Source: Theionarchaea archaeon (lineage in GTDB: Archaea > Methanobacteriota_B > Thermococci > Methanofastidiosales > SZ-28-30). Taken from it: a stretch of 42,215 nucleotides of DNA. The notes under the pieces were generated by a model. That model saw nothing but the letters and a program-made list of their open reading frames with translations, had not been told where the DNA came from and did not search any database. Of the stretch, positions 25,892 to 33,651 are shown piece by piece. The stretch lies in NCBI GenBank assembly GCA_018992685.1, contig JACVGT010000004.1, positions 1-42,215 of the forward strand, written 5' to 3'. The position numbers and the translations under genes were made by a program. Position 1 is the stretch's first letter; each line of letters opens with the position of its first letter.

Positions 25892-26288
25892 AATCCTGTG
25901 GATTGAGGATGAAGGAAATACTGATCTGATTCAGTATAAGCAGCCCCTGGTAGAGAAGGGACATGTAATAGATGTTGCTGAGACAGCCAAGGAAGCTTTC
26001 GACACAATGGATTGTATGAAATACGATCTCTACATTGTCGATCTGCTTCTGCCCCAGGAGGATGCGTTCGAAGAACACATTGAGCTCCCTGGTGTGGAAA
26101 TATTGAAGAAGATGATCCATCATTACAGGATAGACGCCAGCAAGATCGTTGTCTTCACCGTGGTCAATGATGAGGAGGTGCACAGGGACATTCGGCAGCT
26201 CGGTATCGGCCGAATTATCGTAAAGAGGTTGCAGGACATTGATTTTCTGAAAGTGGAAATCGACAAGATGATCGGAGGAGAGGGGTAA
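25884..26288 (+). CDS. Stand-alone receiver-domain response regulator
   Basis: A 134-residue receiver domain with no output domain. Conserved residues are present: acidic pair Glu8-Asp9 (WIEDEGN), phosphorylatable Asp53 (IVDLLLP), Thr92 (VVFTVVND) and Lys114 (IIVKRL). A short insertion (QEDAFEEHIELPG) follows the Asp loop. It starts inside the kinase gene and is followed at once by a membrane protein gene, so the output is probably by protein contact, perhaps with that membrane protein. Confidence 0.85.
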   Translation: MVRILWIEDEGNTDLIQYKQPLVEKGHVIDVAETAKEAFDTMDCMKYDLYIVDLLLPQEDAFEEHIELPGVEILKKMIHHYRIDASKIVVFTVVNDEEVHRDIRQLGIGRIIVKRLQDIDFLKVEIDKMIGGEG

Positions 26289-26289
26289 T

Positions 26290-27666
26290 GTGGTAGTCAA
26301 GAGGTGGAATGCAACAATCTTTTTCTTCATTGTTCTTACCATAGGCCTTGTTATTGTGACAATGTTCAAGTGGGACGGGAGAATCCCGTACCAGACTGAT
26401 TTGATACTCATCGGGTTTATTGGATCGCTCGCCACTATATCGGCTCTCATTTTCACGATTCCTCTCTTTTTCAGAAGTTCACGAGAAGGAACCATCTACC
26501 CCGGGACAGACGAAAACCTGGTTATTTGTTACTTGTTGATGTTCATACTGGGCATTTTTTCAAGTCTTCTTACGCTCTTCATTGAAAAGAATACGGGGGT
26601 TTTTGTAGGTTTTTTGGGCAGGGACTTTGAGCTAGGATTATTCTTTTTCAAGTTGAGTGTGGTCATCTTTTTGATCTGTCTTGTCTGGCTAGTTCCCTAC
26701 CTTTTCATATTCCTCAGGAGAGATTCGTTGAAAGTGATAGCTCATCTCAGGAATTCCATTCTTGACAAGGTGAGTCATGTCTCCCAGAGGGATGCGAGAA
26801 GGACAGAAGAGGCCATAAAGAAAGAGATTAACCGGTTAGAAAGGGTCATACTGCAGGTACTGAGCAGTCACAACTACATAGCACTGGACTATGGTATTTC
26901 GAGTCTCATGGACATAACGGGCACGATCATCGGGAAACCCAGAAAGCGTAGTAGATTCATGAGGATTCTTGAAAAAGCTTTGAGAGAGTCTCCCGCAAAC
27001 AATACAGTCGGGAATACCCTTCTAAAAGAGATCATGAGATCATTTCGTGATGTGAGCATTGCTTGTATTGAATGCAGGTCTGATGAGTATTCGCGGCGAA
27101 TTGGAAAGTACATGAAGGAAGTCATTATGGACGGACTGAGAACGAGACAGAATCTTGAATATCCAAACCTCGTATTGAATATTGAACGACTGGGAGCTCA
27201 AGCTGCGAGGAACAACCTTGAAGAGACCACAGATGAAATCCTCAACAGTCTCGGTCAAATAGGTGATCAGAGCATTACAGTCGATTTGCTTCGTTCTCCA
27301 ATTAAGGCTGTTCTTAAGGGTCTTCAAGAGATCGCAATCGTGTGTACAGAGGAGAAAATGGTCTGTCAATGTGCTACAGCGAGAACCCGGATTCTGGGAA
27401 TTGCGCGACGAGGGGGCGCACCCATACAAGAGGAAGCATTGAGACGGTTCTGGGTGGTGACTGCCTTCATGTACAGGAATATTCCGGAAATTACAGAAGC
27501 CAGCTACGGGCTGGAGACTATGTTGGGAAGAGAATTTGGCAGTCTGTTTTTTGAACAGCTTAACGAGTCACTCGAAATGCTTCATAGGGAAAGCGAATGG
27601 GTAAGAAAACGAATAGTCAGGGTGTTCATGAACTCAGCAGAATTCTCCACGATTCGTGCAGAGTAG
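26290..27666 (+). CDS. Four-helix membrane protein with cytoplasmic helical domain
   Basis: A 458-residue protein with four hydrophobic segments (about 8-26, 37-61, 76-98 and 115-142), then roughly 310 residues of charged, mostly helical sequence. The first part of that region (VSHVSQRDARRTEEAIKKEINRLERVI) could form a coiled coil. The family is not recognised with confidence; the layout recalls DUF2254-type proteins but no diagnostic motif was seen. It starts with a GTG one base after the receiver stop, with GGAGGAGAGG at 26274-26283 as ribosome site. Being third in a kinase-receiver operon, it may be the signalling output or input. Confidence 0.7.
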   Translation: MVVKRWNATIFFFIVLTIGLVIVTMFKWDGRIPYQTDLILIGFIGSLATISALIFTIPLFFRSSREGTIYPGTDENLVICYLLMFILGIFSSLLTLFIEKNTGVFVGFLGRDFELGLFFFKLSVVIFLICLVWLVPYLFIFLRRDSLKVIAHLRNSILDKVSHVSQRDARRTEEAIKKEINRLERVILQVLSSHNYIALDYGISSLMDITGTIIGKPRKRSRFMRILEKALRESPANNTVGNTLLKEIMRSFRDVSIACIECRSDEYSRRIGKYMKEVIMDGLRTRQNLEYPNLVLNIERLGAQAARNNLEETTDEILNSLGQIGDQSITVDLLRSPIKAVLKGLQEIAIVCTEEKMVCQCATARTRILGIARRGGAPIQEEALRRFWVVTAFMYRNIPEITEASYGLETMLGREFGSLFFEQLNESLEMLHRESEWVRKRIVRVFMNSAEFSTIRAE

Positions 27667-27804
27667 CTGAAGGAATCTGAATCGTGTGTGGGGTGCTGCA
27701 CTGAATTGTGTGATTACAACACCTACGTGGTCGGTTGATGAAAACCTGGACTACTCTCTTCTGCTCAGGCCCTCCCCGTGATGATCTCTATCGTTGTCCA
27801 AACA

Positions 27805-27834
27805 TTTTTATAGACATCAGAACTGGGAAAACCA
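27805..27834 (+). promoter_or_regulatory. Promoter of the second GNAT gene, leaderless
   Basis: TTTTTATAG (27804-27812) is centred about 25 bases before the ATG at 27834. It therefore decides the start against the upstream in-frame ATG at 27735. Confidence 0.55.
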
Positions 27835-28754
27835 TGGACATAGAATATACATATCAGTGGAAGGAGGACTGCATGTCCCTTTTCAATCATCTCATCACTT
27901 CTGCTGAAGAGAAATTCGAGTTTGCTGAATGGTGGAGACTACGAAAGGAGTCGTTGGTGAATGGGGACATCGGGATAATAATGGCCAGCAGGGAGGGGAC
28001 TCCAGCAGGATTCATAACATATCTTGTTCAAGATGGTATTGGGAAACTTGAGGCGTGTCATGTTCTTGACGTACCTGAAAGGCAGGACATAGCTGTGGGG
28101 CTCCTTGAGCGAGGGATTGGACTCTTGAGGAAGCGAGACGATCTTATGGGTATTTCAGGTGAATTGTATTACATTGCAGGATCAATAGATCCCCTTGCTG
28201 AATACCTGAGAAAAGAAGGCGCCACTGTGTATATTCGCGTTGGCATGATCAGAGCACTTGATGATACGATACCTGTGCATGTGCTGCCCAAAGGGTACTC
28301 GCTACGAGAGTGGACATTCAATGACATACCTGAAGTAGCAGCGTTTTTTTGCCAGGCATTTGAGGATAGCATCGATCTGGTCTTCTGGGAGCACTTTGAC
28401 CACTTGGAAAAGGCTATCACTTATATTGAGAACGTTGCCAGCAGCACTGTATGGTCTCATGTACCCTTGACGAACGCGAGCATCTCCTATAATGGTCAGA
28501 TGTGCGCAGCAACATTGTGCGGTGTACCTGAGAAGAACAAAGGAGCAATCTACCTGGGTGTAATCCGTGAACACAGAAGAAAAAGATTAGGCAGCTTCTT
28601 GCTGGCGCAAGCACTCACAGCATTTAAGAATGCTTCTTTCAAGACAGTTGGCCTTGAAGTGACCCATCGCAATACGGCAGCATACCAGTTTTTCAGAAAC
28701 CACGGGTTCAGAGACAGTCATCGTCTTATCGGCTACACGTTTTTTTCACGATAG
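27834..28754 (+). CDS. GNAT N-acetyltransferase
   Basis: A 306-residue protein whose C-terminal half is a clear GNAT domain: IYLGVIREHRRKRLGSFLLAQAL as the acetyl-CoA loop, then VGLEVTHRNTAAYQFFRNHGF. The N-terminal half (about 1-150) has the outline of a degenerate GNAT domain without a good acetyl-CoA loop. The upstream extension to 27735 (MKTWTTLFCSG) is rejected because the TATA box lies within it. It sits just before RiPP cluster 2, on the same strand but with its own promoter. Substrate unknown. Confidence 0.8.
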   Translation: MDIEYTYQWKEDCMSLFNHLITSAEEKFEFAEWWRLRKESLVNGDIGIIMASREGTPAGFITYLVQDGIGKLEACHVLDVPERQDIAVGLLERGIGLLRKRDDLMGISGELYYIAGSIDPLAEYLRKEGATVYIRVGMIRALDDTIPVHVLPKGYSLREWTFNDIPEVAAFFCQAFEDSIDLVFWEHFDHLEKAITYIENVASSTVWSHVPLTNASISYNGQMCAATLCGVPEKNKGAIYLGVIREHRRKRLGSFLLAQALTAFKNASFKTVGLEVTHRNTAAYQFFRNHGFRDSHRLIGYTFFSR

Positions 28755-29207
28755 GTTCTATTTCACATCACTTTGTCTTAAATCCTGCAGAGAAATAGGA
28801 AGCATCTACGGTTGTGGACTAAAGGGCATGTGGGGGTTCTACTGACCCAGACGTTCTCTTCATTCCGCAATGCAAGAATTGGAACAGGTGGCTTTAGGAA
28901 CATATCCCCGAACAGGATGATGTACTTTTCTTTTAATTTATATAGGTAGTGGGATATTTAAAGACTTTTTTCATATGCATTCTCACCTGAAATTACGACC
29001 CACTCTTGAGAATGATTTTAGAAGATGAACTGGATTCATTCAAAGGATATCTTGACCGAATTGTTCCAAATTTCTCTTAGATAGTGTGAAAGCTCAGTAT
29101 TCTGTCAGTATGAGCAATTAGAATACTTGCATGTGAAACCAGTTTTCTTTTGAATTAGAAATAATAAACATAAATATCTAAAAAGACATTAATTCATCAA
29201 AAGAGGG
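28755..29207. other. AT-rich intergenic region before RiPP cluster 2
   Basis: It is noticeably AT-rich and lacks long frames. It holds an extra TATA-like TTTATATAG near 28937-28945 and a 22-codon frame at 29012-29080 with no clear ribosome site. No second precursor like the one at 29291 was found. Confidence 0.35.
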
Positions 29208-29213
29208 AAAAGC

Positions 29214-29284
29214 TTATAAATACTTAGGGTAATTCTAACAACGGAATCTAGGTCAGATTCTGTAGCACAAAATCAACGGAGGTG
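29214..29284 (+). promoter_or_regulatory. Promoter, 5' hairpin and ribosome site of the cluster 2 precursor
   Basis: TTATAAAT at 29214-29221, preceded by GGGAAAAGC as a possible BRE, predicts a start near 29242. A nine-pair stem (ACGGAATCT 29241-29249 with AGATTCTGT 29255-29263, one G-U pair, five-base loop) would sit right at the 5' end of the message. GGAGGTGA at 29277-29284 lies six bases before the ATG. Confidence 0.65.
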
Positions 29285-29290
29285 AAACCA

Positions 29291-29377
29291 ATGTATGCAA
29301 AACCCATGCTGGAAGAGATTACTGTTAGGATTACAGCTGACAAGTGGCTCATTAGTCTGCCTGCTTTACCCTACTAA
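29291..29377 (+). CDS. 28-residue PqqA-like RiPP precursor
   Basis: A very short gene with an excellent ribosome site (GGAGGTGA) and a strong promoter. The peptide starts MYAKPMLEEI, continues through a TVRITADK middle and ends WLISLPALPY. The KP..EEI start recalls PqqA-like leaders, and a C-terminal Tyr recalls mycofactocin precursors, but the core differs from both. It lies upstream of a SPASM radical SAM gene, an RRE gene, two B12 radical SAM genes, a protease and an exporter, all of which fit a ribosomal peptide pathway. Candidate modified residues are Trp19, Pro24, Pro27 and Tyr28. It is too short for default gene callers. A leader peptide controlling the operon is the main alternative. 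Confidence 0.72.
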   Translation: MYAKPMLEEITVRITADKWLISLPALPY

Positions 29378-29391
29378 GCCAACCAACGCTG

Positions 29392-29420
29392 TATTTCTTT
29401 ACTTTCTATTTTTTTTATTT
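29392..29420 (+). terminator. T-rich tract between precursor and modification genes
   Basis: TATTTCTTTACTTTC followed by a run of eight T and more T-rich bases starts about 15 bases after the precursor stop. Archaeal RNA polymerase often stops at such tracts. Partial termination would give much precursor message and less enzyme message. Confidence 0.5.
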
Positions 29421-29473
29421 CCAATTAAAGAAATCTCTCTTAATCAGAATTCCTTGGATACTGGACGAGCCAG

Positions 29474-30613
29474 ATGAATGTACAGATGGCAGAAGAAAGT
29501 GGTGCAATGAACAAAGGTGGACTTAGTTTTGCGGACTGGGATGTCACCCCGCACTGTAACCTCAATTGCAGACACTGCTATGCAACATCTCTGTACAGAG
29601 GAAACCAGACAGAGCTGTCCACAGAGGAAATGATGTGCATTCTGGAGAATCTCTGTCGTCTGCCTGTTGCAAATATTGGGATGTTTGGAGGAGAACCTCT
29701 GCTCCGAAAAGACCTTGTACAGATAGTGCAGCAATGTGCCCATAAGAATTCGAATCCATATATCATAACCAATGGACTCCTTCTCACTCAGGACCGATTG
29801 GAATCGTTAATAGAAGCAGGACTCAAAGGCGTTGCAGTGAGTATTGACGGGGCCTCCGAAGAGACCTATTCATATATTCGTCGGGGAAGTGACTTTGGCG
29901 TGGTGACTCGGAATGTGTCAGTCATCAACACATATTCTCTTGAATCACTCGTGATGGACGTGGTCGTTTCAAAGATCAATGCCCACGAGATTGCAGCACT
30001 CATTGGGATGGCCAAGAACTTGGGGTTCACCCGGGTTATACTGGAAATGCTATCTTATCAGGGAAATGCAGCTACAATGGAACGCAGTGTTATCCTTTCT
30101 CCTCTGGAATTCATTCATCTCGCCGAGACTGTCGTTGAAACCCTTATTCAGCTTGACATGAGTTGTGAATTCGTTACCATGTTGTTCGCCATGCCCCCCT
30201 TGATTGACTACTTGAATGATAAGTATGATACTCATCTGCCAAGAGAGCCAAAGAAATGCGCCGCTACAATTTCAACTATATTCATCCGCGCTGACGGGAC
30301 TGCTTATCCCTGCAAAGGTGCAATCCCGGACATGACTCTCAAGGATCACGATGTATATGTCAGTCACGGCAGCAGTCTCCTCGAGAACAGTATTATCGAA
30401 ATCCTGGGCTCTGAGGATTTTGAGCGATTGTTTTATATGCAATCTCCAAATATGATAGCAGAATATCTCCCGAAATGCAGTGATTGTGATTTCTTCCCCA
30501 AAATATGCGTACCATGTCCGATTGCTGCCATGGACCCAGGGAAGGAATTTGCAGAGATCTGCGAGGACTATCCTGTAGGGAGGATTTGTGAAGAGATAAG
30601 GTGTATGAGGTGA
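29474..30613 (+). CDS. Radical SAM/SPASM enzyme (PqqE/MftC-like)
   Basis: A 379-residue enzyme with Cys28-X3-Cys32-X2-Cys35 (HCNLNCRHCYA), FGGEPLLR, ITNGLLLT and VSIDGASEETYSYIRRG, all standard for PqqE/MftC-like SPASM enzymes. The C-terminal SPASM region has AYPCKG, CSDCDFFPKICVPCPI and two later Cys. It should carry out the first radical step on the 28-residue precursor, such as C-C linkage or decarboxylation. It lacks its own RRE; a separate RRE gene follows after six bases. The ribosome site is weak; ATGs at 29486 and 29510 are alternative starts. No own promoter is evident, so read-through from the precursor promoter is likely. Confidence 0.87.
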   Translation: MNVQMAEESGAMNKGGLSFADWDVTPHCNLNCRHCYATSLYRGNQTELSTEEMMCILENLCRLPVANIGMFGGEPLLRKDLVQIVQQCAHKNSNPYIITNGLLLTQDRLESLIEAGLKGVAVSIDGASEETYSYIRRGSDFGVVTRNVSVINTYSLESLVMDVVVSKINAHEIAALIGMAKNLGFTRVILEMLSYQGNAATMERSVILSPLEFIHLAETVVETLIQLDMSCEFVTMLFAMPPLIDYLNDKYDTHLPREPKKCAATISTIFIRADGTAYPCKGAIPDMTLKDHDVYVSHGSSLLENSIIEILGSEDFERLFYMQSPNMIAEYLPKCSDCDFFPKICVPCPIAAMDPGKEFAEICEDYPVGRICEEIRCMR

Positions 30614-30619
30614 AAAGAA

Positions 30620-30895
30620 ATGGAAGATACAGCTAGACCAAAAAAGGTTCCACACGTCCGGCCGCGTGAACAGGGGGACGATCTGGCCCTCTTTAATGTG
30701 ATGACTGCCCAGTACTTTGTGGTCAACGAAGTTGGACGTGAGATCTGGAACCTCTGTACAGGCGAGCTTACTGTCAAAGAGATTGCGCAGGAAATTCACA
30801 CCAGAATAGAGGGTGCTCCTTCATTTGAAGAAGTCCTGACTGACGCCAAGGAACTGATTGAGGATTTGAAGAACAACAATCTGGTGACAGTCTAA
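30620..30895 (+). CDS. Stand-alone PqqD-like RRE protein
   Basis: A 91-residue PqqD family protein: strand pair around DDLALFNVMTAQYFVVN, then GREIWNLCTGELTVKEIAQEI and a C-terminal helix ending LKNNNLVTV. PqqD-like proteins bind the leader peptide and present it to the partner radical SAM enzyme. GAGGTGAAAAG lies just before the ATG, overlapping the end of the SPASM gene. The arrangement precursor, SPASM enzyme, RRE matches PQQ and mycofactocin logic. Confidence 0.88.
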   Translation: MEDTARPKKVPHVRPREQGDDLALFNVMTAQYFVVNEVGREIWNLCTGELTVKEIAQEIHTRIEGAPSFEEVLTDAKELIEDLKNNNLVTV

Positions 30896-30916
30896 CCAAA
30901 GAAGGAGGAGATCTGA

Positions 30917-32254
30917 ATGACAGACATTACCCTCGTAAATGCAGTGATCGGTGCAAGCAGAGGGCAGCTGGGCATTGGCCTGCTGTATATAGTTGCATCT
31001 CTGGAAGAAGCAGGGTATTCCGTGGAGTTCACGGACTACCAAAATGAGGATGTGAAGAGAAAAGCAGATCCAAAGGTGCTTGCGCAGTTTATGAAATCTT
31101 CTGCATCAGTTATCGGTATTAGTGTTTTCTGCAATGCACTGCCCTCCGTGATAAAGGCTGTGAACCTCCTGAAAGAGAGACAGGACGTAACAGTTATCCT
31201 CGGGGGACCTGCTGCCTCTGTGAGTACAGAACGAATCCTTGAACTCTCTGAGGTTGACATCGCAGTCATTGGTGAAGGCGAAAGGGCTATTGTGGAGATC
31301 ATGGAGGCTCTGGATACGGGCAGGTCCCTCGATTCAGTAAGGGGCATCTGCTACAGAGACAACGGCCACGTTGTAACCACACCGGAGCGAGAACGAATTG
31401 CCGATCTGGATTCCGTCCCCTTTCCGGCTTATCACCACATCGATTTTGGAGAATACAGGAGGGAGGCGAATCTGATAACCGCCAGGGGATGCCCCTTCCG
31501 GTGTACCTTCTGTGTCAAATCTATTTGGAAAAGCAGGAAAACATTTCGTTCTATTGAGAATGTTATAGAGGAATTACTGCAAATCGAAGGGAGTATTGAC
31601 AGGATCAATTTATCTGATGACACCTTCGTTCTTGAAAGGGAGAGAGTACAGGAATTCTGCGAACACCTCAAGAAAGAAGGCATTGACAAGGACTGGTCTT
31701 GCACGGGCAGAGTCGGCATGTTGCCGGATTCGCTCATGGAATCCATGCACCGCGCGGGATGCGATACCATGTTTCTAGGAATAGAATCAGGGTCGAGCTC
31801 TATCCTCAAGAAGATAAAAAAGGATTTTACCCCGGAAGAGGCAAGGAGAGATATTGCGCGGGCGAGACAGCACTTCGACAGGATTTACACGTCCTACATG
31901 TGGGGATTTCCTGAAGAGTCTCTGGATGATTTCTATGATACCATGATGTTTCAGATGGAAGATGTCCAGATTCCAGGAGTCCAGCCAGTCATGACCCTCG
32001 TGACGCCATTTCAGTCCACGACACTGTACAGTGAATATTCCCACACCATCAAATTCATGACAGACAACACATATAATGGGTCCACATTACCACCACCTGA
32101 AAGGCTGAGAGGCTATCCTGAACTAGAGGATCTGGTAAGGAAGAATCCAGATGTGTTCAGCTCATTCTATTATTACGAGAATGAAGGATTTGAGGAAAAA
32201 TGCACACTAGTTGACAAGATAAGGGAAAGAGAGAAGAGTGAGGGATCTGCATGA
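30917..32254 (+). CDS. B12-binding radical SAM enzyme 1
   Basis: A 445-residue enzyme with an N-terminal B12-binding-like domain (LGIGLLYIVASLEEAGYSVEF; VILGGPAAS; IAVIGEGERAIVEIM) and a radical SAM domain with Cys192-X3-Cys196-X2-Cys199 (ARGCPFRCTFC). The C-terminal region ends PDVFSSFYYYENEGF, shared with its two paralogues nearby. Such enzymes use methylcobalamin for C-methylation or do other radical chemistry. AAGGAGGAG precedes the ATG. It overlaps enzyme 2 by four bases (ATGA). The peptide product of the precursor at 29291 is the likely substrate. Confidence 0.85.
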   Translation: MTDITLVNAVIGASRGQLGIGLLYIVASLEEAGYSVEFTDYQNEDVKRKADPKVLAQFMKSSASVIGISVFCNALPSVIKAVNLLKERQDVTVILGGPAASVSTERILELSEVDIAVIGEGERAIVEIMEALDTGRSLDSVRGICYRDNGHVVTTPERERIADLDSVPFPAYHHIDFGEYRREANLITARGCPFRCTFCVKSIWKSRKTFRSIENVIEELLQIEGSIDRINLSDDTFVLERERVQEFCEHLKKEGIDKDWSCTGRVGMLPDSLMESMHRAGCDTMFLGIESGSSSILKKIKKDFTPEEARRDIARARQHFDRIYTSYMWGFPEESLDDFYDTMMFQMEDVQIPGVQPVMTLVTPFQSTTLYSEYSHTIKFMTDNTYNGSTLPPPERLRGYPELEDLVRKNPDVFSSFYYYENEGFEEKCTLVDKIREREKSEGSA

Positions 32255-33651
32255 GCGATATACTGATTGTAAACTCGGGATTTGGTGAATATAGACCGGG
32301 TCTTCCCATAGGCCCCTTGGAGATAGTCTCTGTTCTGGAAGAGAATGGATTCTCGGTGGATTTCAAAGACTATCAACTTCATGACCCCACACACCACCCG
32401 GACCCGGATGAATTCTACTCCTTCATGAATCCCACATCAGACATTGTGGGTATCAGCGTCATCTGCAATGCACTGCCAACAGTCCTGGGTGCTGTGGAAA
32501 AGCTGAAAGAAGAGCATCCGGATACGCTGGTGATTTTGGGAGGACCTGCTGCCACCGATGTGGGAGGAAGGATCTTGGAGTGCTATCCTGTTGATGTCAT
32601 CGTCATGGGAGAAGGCGAATACACGACGGTGGAATTGGTGGAAGCCCTGCAAGAGGGGACTCCGCTGGATCAGATCAAGGGCATCGTCTACAGGGAGGAT
32701 GGCCGAGTCATAATCAACCCGCTGCGGGAAAGAATCAAGAACCTGGATTCCCTACCGTTCCCTGCGTATCATCATGTCAACTTTGCTGACTATCAGAAGC
32801 TGGCCTGCATTATGAGTGCACGTGGATGCCCTTACGATTGTGGGTTCTGCAGTGCGCATTCCATCTGGCAGCGTCACATGGAGTACAGATCAGTGGAAAA
32901 CATAGTTGAGGAAGTCCTGCAGGTGGCGGACGATTCCATCATGCTCGGATTCCTCGATGACACGTTTGTCATACAGAAAAAACGCGCTATGGATATTATA
33001 GATGCAATCCGCGCTGAAGGTGTGGACCTCCCCTATACATGCAATGGAAAAATAACGTTAATGGATGATGAACTCCTGATGAAACTCTCTGAAACAGGAT
33101 GTTTCCAGCTCTTCTATGGTGTCGAGTCCGGATCCAATAGAGTCCTTCAGATGCTGCATAAAGGACACACGATAGAACAGGCACGAGAGGTTATACGAAA
33201 GACCGTGACCTACAACTTTGAACGGGTACGTACCTCGTACATCTGGGGGTTTCCCTTTGCGACCCTTGAGGAGTTTTATGACACACTGATGTCCATGGGA
33301 GAGGACATTCGCCTCAAGAAGGCAGTTACCCAGATGTCACTTCTCTCTCCATTGCCGAGTTCGCCAATTTTCCAGGGGCACAGCCACCTCCTGAACTTTG
33401 ACGCCACAATTCAGTCCAGAGCCGGTGGTCTCCCGATCAAACAGTCGTTAAAGAACTATCCTCGTGTCATTGAAATGATCAAGGAACATCCGCATGTTTT
33501 TTCGAGTTTCTATTATTATGATCATCCAGAATTCAGAAAGAAACTGGAGACAATTTCCAAGATAGACTGGAAGATCTGGGAAGTTGAGAGTGAGGAGGAA
33601 CTCCTTAAAAAGAAACAGAATCCTGAGGCAAGAGGGGGATCAGAGGAATGA
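32251..33651 (+). CDS. B12-binding radical SAM enzyme 2
   Basis: A 466-residue paralogue of enzyme 1 with the same layout: LPIGPLEIVSVLEENGFSVDF, VILGGPAATDVG, VIVMGEGEYTTVELV, then Cys193-X3-Cys197-X2-Cys200 (ARGCPYDCGFC) followed by SAHSIWQR. It ends with HPHVFSSFYYYDHPEF and an acidic tail. It overlaps both neighbours by four bases, so translation is coupled. It is closer in its SAHS motif to the minus-strand paralogue at 35914-37266 than to enzyme 1. Confidence 0.85.
   Translation: MSDILIVNSGFGEYRPGLPIGPLEIVSVLEENGFSVDFKDYQLHDPTHHPDPDEFYSFMNPTSDIVGISVICNALPTVLGAVEKLKEEHPDTLVILGGPAATDVGGRILECYPVDVIVMGEGEYTTVELVEALQEGTPLDQIKGIVYREDGRVIINPLRERIKNLDSLPFPAYHHVNFADYQKLACIMSARGCPYDCGFCSAHSIWQRHMEYRSVENIVEEVLQVADDSIMLGFLDDTFVIQKKRAMDIIDAIRAEGVDLPYTCNGKITLMDDELLMKLSETGCFQLFYGVESGSNRVLQMLHKGHTIEQAREVIRKTVTYNFERVRTSYIWGFPFATLEEFYDTLMSMGEDIRLKKAVTQMSLLSPLPSSPIFQGHSHLLNFDATIQSRAGGLPIKQSLKNYPRVIEMIKEHPHVFSSFYYYDHPEFRKKLETISKIDWKIWEVESEEELLKKKQNPEARGGSEE

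Noticed and set aside
29012..29080. A 22-codon frame starting MILEDELDSF upstream of cluster 2, considered as a second precursor
   Set aside because: No good ribosome site or leaderless promoter spacing, and no likeness to the precursor at 29291.
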